64,000 nt of DNA, from NCBI GenBank assembly GCA_052034625.1, contig JBPOII010000002.1, positions 176,031 through 240,030 of the forward strand, read 5' to 3'. Below are positions 34,536 through 43,554 of this stretch, one piece after another (within the stretch, counting starts at the first letter, position 1; the number at the start of each line of letters is the position of its first letter). The stretch comes from JAVBLP01 sp052034625 (lineage in GTDB: Bacteria; Elusimicrobiota; Endomicrobiia; Endomicrobiales; Endomicrobiaceae). Below the pieces are notes generated by a model. That model was not told the origin of the DNA. It worked only from the letters and a program-made list of their open reading frames with translations, and made no database searches. A program made the translations under genes and the position numbers.

Positions 34536-35777
34536 ATGGGATTAGTGGTAATGAAATTCGGCGGTTCTTCTGTTGCAAATGCAGAAAAAATGAATCATGT
34601 TGCAGGCAAGATAATTGCTAAAAAGAAAGCTGGCAATAAAGTTGTTGTTGTAGTTTCAGCTCCGGGCGATACTACTGACGATCTGCTTGCCATGGCTGAA
34701 AAGATAACATCGAGACCTCCCGAAAGGGAAATGGATATGCTTCTTGCCACAGGAGAAATGATCTCAATTTCACTGCTTGCCATGGCTATAGACATTATGG
34801 GCGAAAAAGTCATTTCAATGACGGGTCCGCAGGCAGGCATTTATGCCGATGCTGAACATACCAGAGCAAGAATAAAGAAAATAAATCCAAAAAAAATTAA
34901 AGACAATCTTGCTAAAAATAATATAGTTATTGTTGCAGGTTTTCAAGGGATAAACCCCAAAGGAGATATTACTACTCTGGGAAGAGGTGGTTCGGATCTT
35001 ACCGCTGTTGCTCTTACTGCCGCTTTGGAAGCTGATTCTTGTGAAATATATTCTGATGTTGAAGGCGTATTTACTACAGATCCAAGGGTCGTGAAAGATG
35101 CAAGAAAAATAGATTTTATTTCGTATGAAGAAATGCTTGAAATGGCAGGTTCCGGAGCGCAGGTGCTTCAAGGAAGGAGTGTGGAAGTTGCCAAAAAGTT
35201 TGGAGTTGAGATACATTCAAGAAGTACATTCAGCGATAATATAGGCACAATTATAACAAGTGAAGAAAAGATCAGGAGGAAAAAGATGGAAGCATTGTTG
35301 GTTTCAGCCGTAACATTTGATAAAAATCAGGTGAAATTCACTATTGTAGATCTTCCTGATATGCCTGGCGTAGCGGCAAAAATTTTTGGAAAACTTGCAA
35401 AGATCGGTGTCAATGTGGATATGATAATTCAGTCAGCTGCTGTAGATAAAAAGAATGATATTTCTTTTACGGTCAGCAAAGCTGACATGAAAAAAACTCA
35501 GATAGAGCTTGATAAAATAGCTGCTGACATGAAAGCTGGCGATGTAGTATGCGATGAGCATGTTGCAAAAGTTTCAGTTGTTGGCGTAGGCATGAGAAGC
35601 AATCCCGGCGTTGCTGCAATGGCTTTTGAAATTCTTTCAAAGAACGGCATAAATATAGAAATGATATCAACCAGCGAAATTAAGATCTCTTGTGTTATTG
35701 ACGAAGCCGATCTTGTGAAAGCTGTAGAGGCTTTACATAAAGGGTTTAAGCTTTCTAAAGATGAAAGCAAGAAGTAA
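34536..35777 (+). CDS. lysC: Aspartate kinase
   Basis: First step of Lys/Thr/Met synthesis. The 413-residue form has an N-terminal kinase domain (MKFGGSSVANAEKM, GFQGINPKGDITTLGRGGSDLTAVA, EIYSDVEGVFTTDPR) and two C-terminal ACT domains (about residues 260-413: VDLPDMPGVAAKIFG and VVGVGMRSNPGVAAMAF) for feedback by lysine or threonine. The ATG at 34536 has GGAGG 7 bases upstream; the TTG at 34521 overlaps it. An internal, well-placed ribosome-binding site begins the ACT region (separate entry). Confidence 0.95.
   Translation: MGLVVMKFGGSSVANAEKMNHVAGKIIAKKKAGNKVVVVVSAPGDTTDDLLAMAEKITSRPPEREMDMLLATGEMISISLLAMAIDIMGEKVISMTGPQAGIYADAEHTRARIKKINPKKIKDNLAKNNIVIVAGFQGINPKGDITTLGRGGSDLTAVALTAALEADSCEIYSDVEGVFTTDPRVVKDARKIDFISYEEMLEMAGSGAQVLQGRSVEVAKKFGVEIHSRSTFSDNIGTIITSEEKIRRKKMEALLVSAVTFDKNQVKFTIVDLPDMPGVAAKIFGKLAKIGVNVDMIIQSAAVDKKNDISFTVSKADMKKTQIELDKIAADMKAGDVVCDEHVAKVSVVGVGMRSNPGVAAMAFEILSKNGINIEMISTSEIKISCVIDEADLVKAVEALHKGFKLSKDESKK
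35286..35777 (+). CDS. Probable internal start: regulatory beta subunit of aspartate kinase
   Basis: In frame within lysC, AGGAGG (35274-35279) precedes ATG at 35286 by 6 bases and would give a ~163-residue product comprising just the two ACT domains. This is the arrangement known from Bacillus subtilis and Corynebacterium lysC, where overlapping alpha and beta subunits form alpha2-beta2 enzymes. The site is seen directly; its use is inference. Confidence 0.6.
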   Translation: MEALLVSAVTFDKNQVKFTIVDLPDMPGVAAKIFGKLAKIGVNVDMIIQSAAVDKKNDISFTVSKADMKKTQIELDKIAADMKAGDVVCDEHVAKVSVVGVGMRSNPGVAAMAFEILSKNGINIEMISTSEIKISCVIDEADLVKAVEALHKGFKLSKDESKK

Positions 35778-35858
35778 AACGGTTTAAATATTTATTATTA
35801 AAAGCGGATTTTATTCACTCCGGGGATCCGTGTAAACATTATTAATCTGGAGGCTTTT

Positions 35859-36308
35859 ATGAACAAAGGTTTTACTTTAATAGAACTGGTTATTGTTATT
35901 GTTATTGTTGCAGTTCTAAGTGTAGTTGCAGTCCCCATTTACAGAGGCTATACAGAAAAGGCAAAAATAACGGAAGCAAAGTCTCTGACAGGCACATTAC
36001 AAAATGCACAGAAAATTTATTATGCTGAATTCGGAAATTGGTATGAAATCTCCGACTGGGTTGCTTATGATGAAGTTCTGAAAGTTGATGCAAGGCCAAG
36101 CAAATATTTTAAAAATATAAGAACTAAAAGATCTTCATTAAGACCTAAAACGATAGAGGCAGGGGCCATGTCAAGAAGTGAAGACCGTTCAGTATTCCAA
36201 TATTGGCCTGAAAATCCTAATACCGCCGGCAGTAATAATTCGCGTTCCATACCGAGATGGGATACTTATACGGCAGATGAATCAAAATTATTGTCGACGG
36301 AACATTAA
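35859..36308 (+). CDS. Type IV pilin / pseudopilin
   Basis: 149 residues with a class III signal: MNKG, then FTLIELVIVIVIVAVLSV, to be cut by prepilin peptidase after Gly4 with Glu5 of the mature protein conserved. The hydrophobic alpha-1 spine continues through VPIYRGYTEKAKITEA, followed by a short C-terminal globular domain. It could be a pilus subunit or a type II secretion pseudopilin; no assembly genes are nearby. Isolated pilin genes of this kind are, from memory, frequent in Elusimicrobiota. CTGGAGG precedes the ATG. It lies oddly between lysC and cimA. Confidence 0.9.
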   Translation: MNKGFTLIELVIVIVIVAVLSVVAVPIYRGYTEKAKITEAKSLTGTLQNAQKIYYAEFGNWYEISDWVAYDEVLKVDARPSKYFKNIRTKRSSLRPKTIEAGAMSRSEDRSVFQYWPENPNTAGSNNSRSIPRWDTYTADESKLLSTEH

Positions 36309-36321
36309 AAAAGAGGCTTAA

Positions 36322-37914
36322 ATGAAGCAAATATCTATATTTGATACCACTTTAAGGGACGGCAGTCAGGGTGCCGGCATTTCCTTTTCGGTAGAAGATA
36401 AAATAAAAATAGCTAAATACTTGGATAGTTTCGGTGTCGCCTATATAGAGGGCGGATGGCCCGGCTCGAACCCGAAAGATGAACTTTTTTTTAAACAGGC
36501 AAAAAAAATAAAGTTCAGCAATTCAAAACTTACGGCTTTCGGTTCTACCAGAAGAAAAGATATAAAAGCAAGCGAAGATAATACACTTAAAAAGATAGTT
36601 GAATCCGGTGCTAAAGTTGCCTGCATATTCGGTAAGGCTTGGGATATGCATGTAAAATATGCTTTAAAGACGACAAATGAAGAAAATCTGAAAATGGTTT
36701 CAGACAGTGTTAAATTCCTTAAATCTAAAAAGTTGGAAGTAATTTTTGATGCTGAACATTATTTTGACGGATTTAAGGGCAACAAACAATACTCGTTTGA
36801 AATTATAAAAGCGGCTGTTGATGCAGGCGCAGATTTTGTTTGTCTGTGCGAAACGAACGGCGGTTGTCTCCCCACTGATATTCAGAAAATCGTCAGAGAG
36901 ACAGTAAGTGCTTTCCCGAAAGTAAAATTCGGCATACATCTTCACAATGATACGGGATGTGCGGTCGCAAATTCTCTTATAGCTGTTGAAGAAGGCTGTG
37001 TTATGGTACAAGGAACGGTAAACGGTTTGGGTGAAAGATGCGGCAATGCAAACCTCTGTTCAATAATTCCGGCTTTACAGATAAAAAAAGGATATAAATG
37101 CGTTCCGGATAAAAATCTTTCAAGGCTTACTGAACTTTCAAGATATGTTGATGAAATAGCTAATCTTATACCGAATGATTCAAAACCTTATGTCGGCAGA
37201 AATGCGTTTGCACATAAAGCCGGCGTTCACGTATCTGCTATGGAAAGAAATAGTGCAACTTATGAACATATAGACCCAAAACTTGTCGGCAATGAAAGGC
37301 GTATACTTGTCAGTGATCAATCCGGAAGAAGCAATCTGGTTTCAAAGGCTGACGAAATGGCCATGTGTCTTGATTGCGGAGCTGATAAAATAAAAGAAGT
37401 TATAGATATAGTTAAAGAAAAAGAGAATTATGGTTATCAATATGAAGATGCTGACGGCTCTTTTTATCTTTTGACAAAAAAAGCTTTGGAATCTTTTAAA
37501 CCTTTCTTCTCTCTGAAAAGTTACAGAGTTGCAGTAGAAAAAAATGCTGAAGGCAATATAGTGTCAGAGGCTACAGTAAAACTTGATGTAAAAGGAAAAG
37601 AAGAGTTTACCGTTGCTGAAGGAGAAGGACCTGTTAATGCTTTAGACAATTGTTTAAGAAAAGCACTTATTAAATATTATCCTGTTATAAAAAATATTGC
37701 TTTAACGGACTTTAAGGTCAGGGTTGTAAACAGTGATGCAAATACCGCGGCAAAAGTAAGAGTTCTTATAGAATCTTCAGATGCTTCAAAAACATGGGGA
37801 ACTATAGGTGTAAATGAAAATATTATAGATGCTTCATGGCAGGCATTGTCGGATTCTTTGGAATATAAACTTCTTAAAGAAAAAGAAGAGAAAAGTAAAA
37901 AGAAAAAGATTTAA
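36322..37914 (+). CDS. cimA: (R)-citramalate synthase
   Basis: Condenses pyruvate and acetyl-CoA to citramalate, giving 2-oxobutanoate for isoleucine independently of threonine deaminase. 530 residues, LeuA-like: FDTTLRDGSQGAGISFS, HLHNDTGCAVANSL (metal), GTVNGLGERCGNANL, FAHKAGVHVSAM, and a C-terminal regulatory LeuA-dimer domain (about residues 390-515). CimA rather than isopropylmalate synthase is preferred from IEGGWPGSNPKD and the adjacent ilv genes with no leuBCD. The C-terminus is Lys-rich. Confidence 0.92.
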   Translation: MKQISIFDTTLRDGSQGAGISFSVEDKIKIAKYLDSFGVAYIEGGWPGSNPKDELFFKQAKKIKFSNSKLTAFGSTRRKDIKASEDNTLKKIVESGAKVACIFGKAWDMHVKYALKTTNEENLKMVSDSVKFLKSKKLEVIFDAEHYFDGFKGNKQYSFEIIKAAVDAGADFVCLCETNGGCLPTDIQKIVRETVSAFPKVKFGIHLHNDTGCAVANSLIAVEEGCVMVQGTVNGLGERCGNANLCSIIPALQIKKGYKCVPDKNLSRLTELSRYVDEIANLIPNDSKPYVGRNAFAHKAGVHVSAMERNSATYEHIDPKLVGNERRILVSDQSGRSNLVSKADEMAMCLDCGADKIKEVIDIVKEKENYGYQYEDADGSFYLLTKKALESFKPFFSLKSYRVAVEKNAEGNIVSEATVKLDVKGKEEFTVAEGEGPVNALDNCLRKALIKYYPVIKNIALTDFKVRVVNSDANTAAKVRVLIESSDASKTWGTIGVNENIIDASWQALSDSLEYKLLKEKEEKSKKKKI

Positions 37915-37944
37915 AAGATAAAAAACAAAGAGGCATAAAGAAAA

Positions 37945-39594
37945 ATGAGAAGTGATCAGATAAAAAAAGGAGCAGTAAGGGCAGCAAACCGCTGCCTTTT
38001 ATATTCTACAGGAGTAAGTCCTAAAGATATGGGCAAACCCTTTATAGGTATTGCTTCATCATTTACGGATCTTGTTCCCGGCCATGTTTCAATGCGCGAT
38101 CTGGAAAGATATATTGAAAGAGGTATAGCTGCCGGCGGCGGAGTTCCGTTCATTTTCGGCGCTCCGGCTGTTTGCGACGGTATAGCTATGGGACACAGCG
38201 GAATGCATTATTCGCTCGGTTCAAGAGAAATAATAGCGGATCTTGTTGAAACTGTTGCCAATGCACATATGCTGGACGGTCTTGTGCTTTTGACTAATTG
38301 TGACAAGATCACTCCGGGCATGCTTATGGCGGCGGCAAGACTTAATATTCCTGCCATAGTAGTTACGGCAGGTGCTATGATGACAGGGATGTATGAACAT
38401 AAAAAACGTTCAATGGTAAGAGATACTTTTGAAGCAGTCGGACAATATCAAGCCGGTAAAATTTCCGAAAAACAGCTTGAAGAATTGGAAATGGCGGCTT
38501 GTCCCGGAGCGGGTTCATGTCAGGGTATGTATACTGCAAATACTATGGCATGCCTTACCGAAACTATGGGAATGTCTTTAAAAGGCTGTGCGACGGCTTT
38601 GGCTGTCAGTGCTAAAAAGAAAAGAATAGCTTATGAATCCGGTATAAGAGTTGTTGAGTTGGTAAAAGAAAACATAAAACCAAGACAGATAATGACTTTA
38701 GAGGCATTTAAAAATGCGATAACTGCGGATATGGCTTTGGGCGGTTCTACAAATACAGTATTACATTTGCCTGCGATAGCCCACGAAGCCGGCATAGAAC
38801 TTCCGCTTGAATTGTTTGATGAAATTTCAAAGAAAACTCCGCAGATCTGCTGTCTTGAACCTGCCGGAGACCATTATATGGAAGATCTTGATAATGCCGG
38901 AGGAATGTCTGCTGTATTGTCTGCTTTACGGGATAAACTTTTTTCATCAAAAACCGTAAACGGTATTGATATAAAAGATATGGCAAAAGAAGGAAAAATT
39001 CTTGATGAAGATGCTATAAGAGCAAAAAATCCATATAAGTCCGAAGGTGGTATAGCAGTACTTAGAGGTAATATTGCTCCTGACGGCTGCGTTGTAAAGC
39101 AGGGTGCAGTAAGCGAAAAGATGAAAGTTTTTTCGGGTAAAGCAAGAGTTTTTAATTCTGAAGATGATGCGATGAAAGCTATTTTAGACAAAAAAATAAT
39201 TCCCGGCGATGTCGTAGTTATAAGATATGAAGGTCCTGCCGGCGGTCCGGGAATGAGAGAAATGCTGAGTCCTACAAGTGCTTTGCACGGTATGGGACTT
39301 ACGGATTCAGTAGCATTATTGACCGATGGAAGATTTTCCGGCGGAACAAGAGGACCATGTATAGGTCATATTTCTCCGGAAGCAGCTTCAGGCGGTCCTA
39401 TAGCTGCTATAGAAGAAGGAGATATTATACATATTGATATTCCAAAAAGAACACTGAATGTTGATCTTACGGCTGAGCAGATAAAAGAAAGAATATCAAA
39501 AGCCGTTAAACCGGAACCTAAAGTAAAAACCGGTTATATGGCAAGATATGCCAAACTTGTAAAATCAGCAAGTACGGGTGCTGTTTTGGAATAA
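37945..39594 (+). CDS. ilvD: Dihydroxy-acid dehydratase
   Basis: Dehydrates dihydroxy-isovalerate and dihydroxy-methylvalerate in Val/Ile synthesis. 549 residues. Fe-S ligands are in TNCDKITPGMLMA and CPGAGSCQGMYTANTM; also GGSTNTVLHLPA, GGPGMREML and the C-terminal LTDGRFSGGTRGPCIGH. Between cimA and ilvB in a plus-strand biosynthetic run, 30 bp after cimA. Confidence 0.97.
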   Translation: MRSDQIKKGAVRAANRCLLYSTGVSPKDMGKPFIGIASSFTDLVPGHVSMRDLERYIERGIAAGGGVPFIFGAPAVCDGIAMGHSGMHYSLGSREIIADLVETVANAHMLDGLVLLTNCDKITPGMLMAAARLNIPAIVVTAGAMMTGMYEHKKRSMVRDTFEAVGQYQAGKISEKQLEELEMAACPGAGSCQGMYTANTMACLTETMGMSLKGCATALAVSAKKKRIAYESGIRVVELVKENIKPRQIMTLEAFKNAITADMALGGSTNTVLHLPAIAHEAGIELPLELFDEISKKTPQICCLEPAGDHYMEDLDNAGGMSAVLSALRDKLFSSKTVNGIDIKDMAKEGKILDEDAIRAKNPYKSEGGIAVLRGNIAPDGCVVKQGAVSEKMKVFSGKARVFNSEDDAMKAILDKKIIPGDVVVIRYEGPAGGPGMREMLSPTSALHGMGLTDSVALLTDGRFSGGTRGPCIGHISPEAASGGPIAAIEEGDIIHIDIPKRTLNVDLTAEQIKERISKAVKPEPKVKTGYMARYAKLVKSASTGAVLE

Positions 39595-39672
39595 AATAAG
39601 AATTTGGAGCATATCTTTATATGCTTTTAAAAGTAATAGACGGCAGTAAAATAAAAAAAGGAGGTAAACGCT

Positions 39673-41406
39673 ATGGAAAAAACAGGAGCACAAATCTTAG
39701 TTGAAAGTTTATTAAAGGAGAAAGTTGAAGTAGTGTTTGGCCTCCCGGGCGGTCAGGCATTGCCGATTTTTGATGCAATTCACGGTTCAGGATTGAACTT
39801 TATTCTTACAAGACATGAACAAGCGGCATCGCATATGGCTGACGGATATGCCCGTTCAACCGGAAAGCCCGGCGTATGTATAGCAACTTCAGGTCCCGGC
39901 GCAACAAATCTTGTAACAGGACTGGCTACGGCATATATGGACTCCGTTCCAGTAGTCGCTTTTACCGGTCAGGTTTCAACTGCAGTTATAGGACAGGATG
40001 CTTTTCAAGAAGCTGATATTACCGGCATAACAAGACCGATAACAAAACACAATTTTCTTGTTAAAGATGTAAAAGATCTTGCAAGGACGATAAAAGAAGC
40101 TTTTTATATAGCGACTACCGGCAGGCCCGGACCTGTTTTAGTTGATATTCCTCTTAATGTTCAGAGAGGTAAAACAAAATTTGAATATCCTGAAAAAGTT
40201 GAGATCCGTTCATATAAACCGAATTATAACGGACATCCCGGACAGATAAAGAGAGCGGCTGAAATAATTAATAAAAGCGAAAGTCCGGTACTTTATATAG
40301 GAGCCGGAGTTGTAGTTTCAAATGCGGAAAAAGAGATACTTGAATTCTCTAAAAAAGCAGAAATTCCGGTAACTAATACTTTGCTTGCTGTCGGTGCTTA
40401 TCCTCCGGATACCGAATTAAGTCTCGGGATGCTTGGAATGCACGGCACATATTGTGCAAATAAAGCCATGCAATCTGCCGATGTTATAATAGCGGTCGGG
40501 GCAAGATTTGATGACAGATGTACCGGCAAAGTCTGTGATTTTGCAAGAAAAGCAAAAATTATACATATTGATATAGATCCTACGGCAATAGCTAAAATAG
40601 TTGAAACAGATATTCCCGTAGTAGGCGATGCGAAAACAGTTTTAACCGAGATGCTCAAACTTATTGAAAAAAAGAGCAGAAAAGAGTGGATTAAAACCAT
40701 AGATGATTGGAAAAAAGAAAATCCTCTGTCCTATGAAAGGAATGATGACAAACTGCATCCTCAATATGTTATTGAAAAGATGTCAGAGCTTACAAAAGGC
40801 GAAGCCATAGTTGCTACAGAAGTAGGACAGCATCAGATGTGGGCGGCTCAGTACTATAAAGCGAAAAATTCAAAGCTTTTTTTAAGTTCCGGCGGGCTTG
40901 GTACTATGGGATATGGATATCCTGCCGGCATCGGTGCAAAATTCGGCAATATGGATAAAGAAGTTGTAGTTGTTGCGGGTGACGGATCTTTTCAAATGAA
41001 TATGCAGGAAATGGCAACAGCTATTTTAAATAAAGCCAATGTTAAGGTAGTAATTCTAAATAATCAGTATCTTGGAATGGTTCGCCAGTGGCAGGAAATG
41101 TTCTATGGTAAAAAATATTCGCACACCTGTTTAGCAAGACGCAAAGATTGTCCGCCTTTGTGTAATACGCCAAACAGGGATACATGTCCCGTTTATGTTC
41201 CTGATTTTGTTAAATGGGCTGAAAGTTATGGAGCACTGGGGATAAGAGTTACAGAAAAGAAAGAAGTTGAACCTGCTTTAAAGAAAATGCTTGAAACTGA
41301 CAATAGCGTGGTTTGCGACATTTGGGTAGAAATAGAAGAAAACGTTTTCCCTATGGTTCCTGCAGGAGCATCTCTTGACGATATTATAGTAAGAGCTAAT
41401 GGATAA
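39673..41406 (+). CDS. ilvB: Acetolactate synthase large subunit
   Basis: ThDP-dependent synthesis of acetolactate or acetohydroxybutyrate. 577 residues: Glu in TRHEQAASHMADGYAR activates ThDP, a central FAD-binding domain follows (about 190-330), and the ThDP/Mg motif is GDGSFQMNMQE (from about residue 440) with NNQYLGMVRQWQ. Odd: after YGKKYSHT there is a Cys-rich insert, C486-X6-C-X3-C-X7-C505, absent from the textbook enzymes I know. AGGAGG lies before the ATG. The partner ilvH follows. Confidence 0.97.
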   Translation: MEKTGAQILVESLLKEKVEVVFGLPGGQALPIFDAIHGSGLNFILTRHEQAASHMADGYARSTGKPGVCIATSGPGATNLVTGLATAYMDSVPVVAFTGQVSTAVIGQDAFQEADITGITRPITKHNFLVKDVKDLARTIKEAFYIATTGRPGPVLVDIPLNVQRGKTKFEYPEKVEIRSYKPNYNGHPGQIKRAAEIINKSESPVLYIGAGVVVSNAEKEILEFSKKAEIPVTNTLLAVGAYPPDTELSLGMLGMHGTYCANKAMQSADVIIAVGARFDDRCTGKVCDFARKAKIIHIDIDPTAIAKIVETDIPVVGDAKTVLTEMLKLIEKKSRKEWIKTIDDWKKENPLSYERNDDKLHPQYVIEKMSELTKGEAIVATEVGQHQMWAAQYYKAKNSKLFLSSGGLGTMGYGYPAGIGAKFGNMDKEVVVVAGDGSFQMNMQEMATAILNKANVKVVILNNQYLGMVRQWQEMFYGKKYSHTCLARRKDCPPLCNTPNRDTCPVYVPDFVKWAESYGALGIRVTEKKEVEPALKKMLETDNSVVCDIWVEIEENVFPMVPAGASLDDIIVRANG

Positions 41407-41449
41407 AGTTTGCAGGTCCATAATCTTTTGTTTTTAATTGGAGGTTTTT

Positions 41450-41932
41450 ATGCGTCATATAATATCTGTTTTAGTAGAAAATAAATTCGGCGTTTTAGCA
41501 AGGATAGCCACACTTTTTGCCGCGCGCGGATTCAATATAGATTCTCTGGCTGTCGGCGAAACTGAAGATCCGGCAATTTCAAGAATGACAATAGTGGTAA
41601 AAGGAGACGATTCAATTCTTGAACAAGTTACAAAGCAGCTCAATAAGCTAGTTGATGTTATAAAAGTTAATGATTTTAGAGATATTGAATATGTTGAGAG
41701 AGGGCTTGCTCTTATAAAAATAAAGGTGAACAAAACAAACCGCGCCGAAATTATGCAGATGGCTGATGTTTTCAGAACGCGTATAATAGATGTTTCGCAA
41801 GATTCGCTAATAGTGGAAGTTACCGGAGATGAAGAAAAAATAGAAGCTTTTATAGAAATGGTAAAACCTTTCGGTATAAAAGAAATGTGCAGGACCGGGG
41901 AAATTGCGCTTCCCAGAGGGAACGGAAAGTAA
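41450..41932 (+). CDS. ilvH: Acetolactate synthase small (regulatory) subunit
   Basis: Regulatory subunit conferring valine feedback. About 160 residues: an N-terminal ACT domain (VENKFGVLARIATLFAARGFNIDSL, written here in two overlapping family blocks VENKFGVLARI and LFAARGFNIDSL) and a C-terminal ALS_ss domain ending in KEMCRTGEIALPRG. The start at 41450 has GGAGG 5 bases upstream; the TTG at 41438 lies within that site. It directly follows ilvB. Confidence 0.95.
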   Translation: MRHIISVLVENKFGVLARIATLFAARGFNIDSLAVGETEDPAISRMTIVVKGDDSILEQVTKQLNKLVDVIKVNDFRDIEYVERGLALIKIKVNKTNRAEIMQMADVFRTRIIDVSQDSLIVEVTGDEEKIEAFIEMVKPFGIKEMCRTGEIALPRGNGK

Positions 41933-41987
41933 ACCGAGAGTGCTGCCTGAGATAAAGGCAAAAAATCAACCAGAGAGGAGAGAAATT

Positions 41988-42479
41988 ATGAAAAAAATTA
42001 TTATTATTTGTACAGCTTTTGCTTTAGCTTTATTAAATGTTCCCGCTGGAGTATATGCCCAGACTATGGATTCTTACGTTATTTTAGATGCTGAACAGGC
42101 TGAAAAAGGAAAAGAACTTCAGGAAGCCTATAAAGAAGAAAAGCAAGATCTGGAATTACAGCTCAGAAAGCTTATTCAAGACAGAGAAGTAGCAAAAAAA
42201 GATAAAAATACTCCTCTTATAAAAAAGAGGACGGAAGAAATAGCTGCAACGCGTAAACAGCTTAATGAACTGCCAAAAAAATATGGACAACAGATGGATG
42301 AAATACTTACGCCGGAACAGAAGGAAACATTGGAAGTACAGACAGTGGATTCTGATTTTTATGCAAGAGAATTGGCAGCAGAACAAGAGAAGATGAAAGC
42401 TCTTGAATACGGCGAAGATCCTATTGTGCCAAAAACTAAAAAATCACCGGCTAAGAAGAAAGCTCCGGCTAAAAAGTAA
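41988..42479 (+). CDS. Periplasmic Spy/CpxP-like (LTxxQ) protein with a basic tail
   Basis: 163 residues starting MKKIIIICTAFALALLNV, a signal peptide with a likely cut near VYAQT. The mature part is helical and charged (Glu/Lys/Gln) and contains LTPEQKETLE, the LTxxQ motif of Spy/CpxP-type chaperones. The C-terminus is KKSPAKKKAPAKK, a short version of the AAPKKK composition seen in the H1-like protein. It lies between ilvH and ilvC, where a periplasmic protein is unexpected. GAGGAG precedes the ATG; the longer frame from 41904 is rejected because it overlaps ilvH and lacks a signal. Confidence 0.75.
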   Translation: MKKIIIICTAFALALLNVPAGVYAQTMDSYVILDAEQAEKGKELQEAYKEEKQDLELQLRKLIQDREVAKKDKNTPLIKKRTEEIAATRKQLNELPKKYGQQMDEILTPEQKETLEVQTVDSDFYARELAAEQEKMKALEYGEDPIVPKTKKSPAKKKAPAKK

Positions 42480-42542
42480 GCTTGGATTTAAAATAATATT
42501 TATGATAGTAAAGAAATAGATAAAATTAAGGAGTAAAGTATT

Positions 42543-43544
42543 ATGGAAAAAGAAGCCAAAATGTATTATGAAGCAGATGCTGATTTGGGATTGTTGAAAG
42601 GAAAGACAATAGCTGTTCTCGGTTACGGAAGCCAAGGACATGCACATGCATTAAACCTTAGAGATTCAGGCATTAATGTTATTGTCGCTCAAAGAGAAGG
42701 CGGAGACAATTATAAAAAAGCTGTTGAAGACGGCTGGAAGCCTGTCAGTATTACCGAAGCTGTAAAAAAGGCTGATTGGGTACATATACTTTTGCCTGAT
42801 GAAGTACAGGGAAAAATATGGGAAAACGAGATAAAACCTAATATAAAGAAAGGTGCTGTTTTAAGTTTTGCCCATGGATTTAATATACGCTTTAAACAAA
42901 TAGTGCCTAATGCTGATCTTGATGTTATTATGATAGCTCCTAAGGGGCCGGGACATCTTGTAAGAAGACAGTATGAGGAAGGCAAAGGAGTACCATGCCT
43001 TATAGCTGTTGAACAAAATGCAAGCGGTAAAGCTAAAGAATTGGCTTTGGCATATGCGAAAGGTATAGGCGGAACAAGAGGCGGAGTTCTTGAAACGACT
43101 TTTGCTGAAGAGACAGAAACCGATCTTTTCGGAGAACAGGCAGTTCTTTGCGGCGGTCTAGTGGAACTTATAAATTCAGGTTTTGAAACTCTGGTTGCAG
43201 CAGGATATCAGCCTGAGATAGCCTATTTTGAATGTCTGCATGAAGTAAAACTTATAGTTGACTTGATTTTTGAAGGCGGTTTCAGCAAAATGAATTATTC
43301 TATTTCAGATACTGCGGAATACGGCGAATATGTAACAGGAAAGAGAATTGTAACTGACGAAACCAGAAAAGAAATGAAAAGAGTTCTTGAAGATATTCAG
43401 TCTGGAAAATTTGCAAAGAATTGGCTGGATGAAAATAAGAACGGAAGAGCTTTTTTTAACAAATCAAGAAAAGATGTAAGTGAAAGAAAGATTGAAAAAG
43501 TCGGAGCAAGACTTCGTTCTAAAATGGCCTGGATAAAAAAGTAA
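42543..43544 (+). CDS. ilvC: Ketol-acid reductoisomerase
   Basis: Class I (short) KARI, 333 residues, isomerising and reducing acetolactate in Val/Ile synthesis. N-terminal Rossmann fold: IAVLGYGSQGHAHALNLRDSG. The catalytic metal and substrate residues are in FGEQAVLCGGLVELI and ECLHEVKLIVDLIFEGG, and the core ends with the knotted domain (SDTAEYGEYVTG). The cofactor-specificity loop VAQREGGDNYKK lacks the serines that bind the NADPH phosphate in well-studied enzymes and has an Asp. Completes the ilv set. Confidence 0.97.
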   Translation: MEKEAKMYYEADADLGLLKGKTIAVLGYGSQGHAHALNLRDSGINVIVAQREGGDNYKKAVEDGWKPVSITEAVKKADWVHILLPDEVQGKIWENEIKPNIKKGAVLSFAHGFNIRFKQIVPNADLDVIMIAPKGPGHLVRRQYEEGKGVPCLIAVEQNASGKAKELALAYAKGIGGTRGGVLETTFAEETETDLFGEQAVLCGGLVELINSGFETLVAAGYQPEIAYFECLHEVKLIVDLIFEGGFSKMNYSISDTAEYGEYVTGKRIVTDETRKEMKRVLEDIQSGKFAKNWLDENKNGRAFFNKSRKDVSERKIEKVGARLRSKMAWIKK

Positions 43545-43554
43545 GGAGCTTCCC

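Noticed and set aside
41455..41961. 168-residue minus-strand frame over ilvH
   Set aside because: Antisense shadow, Ser/Ile-rich composition, no recognisable domain.
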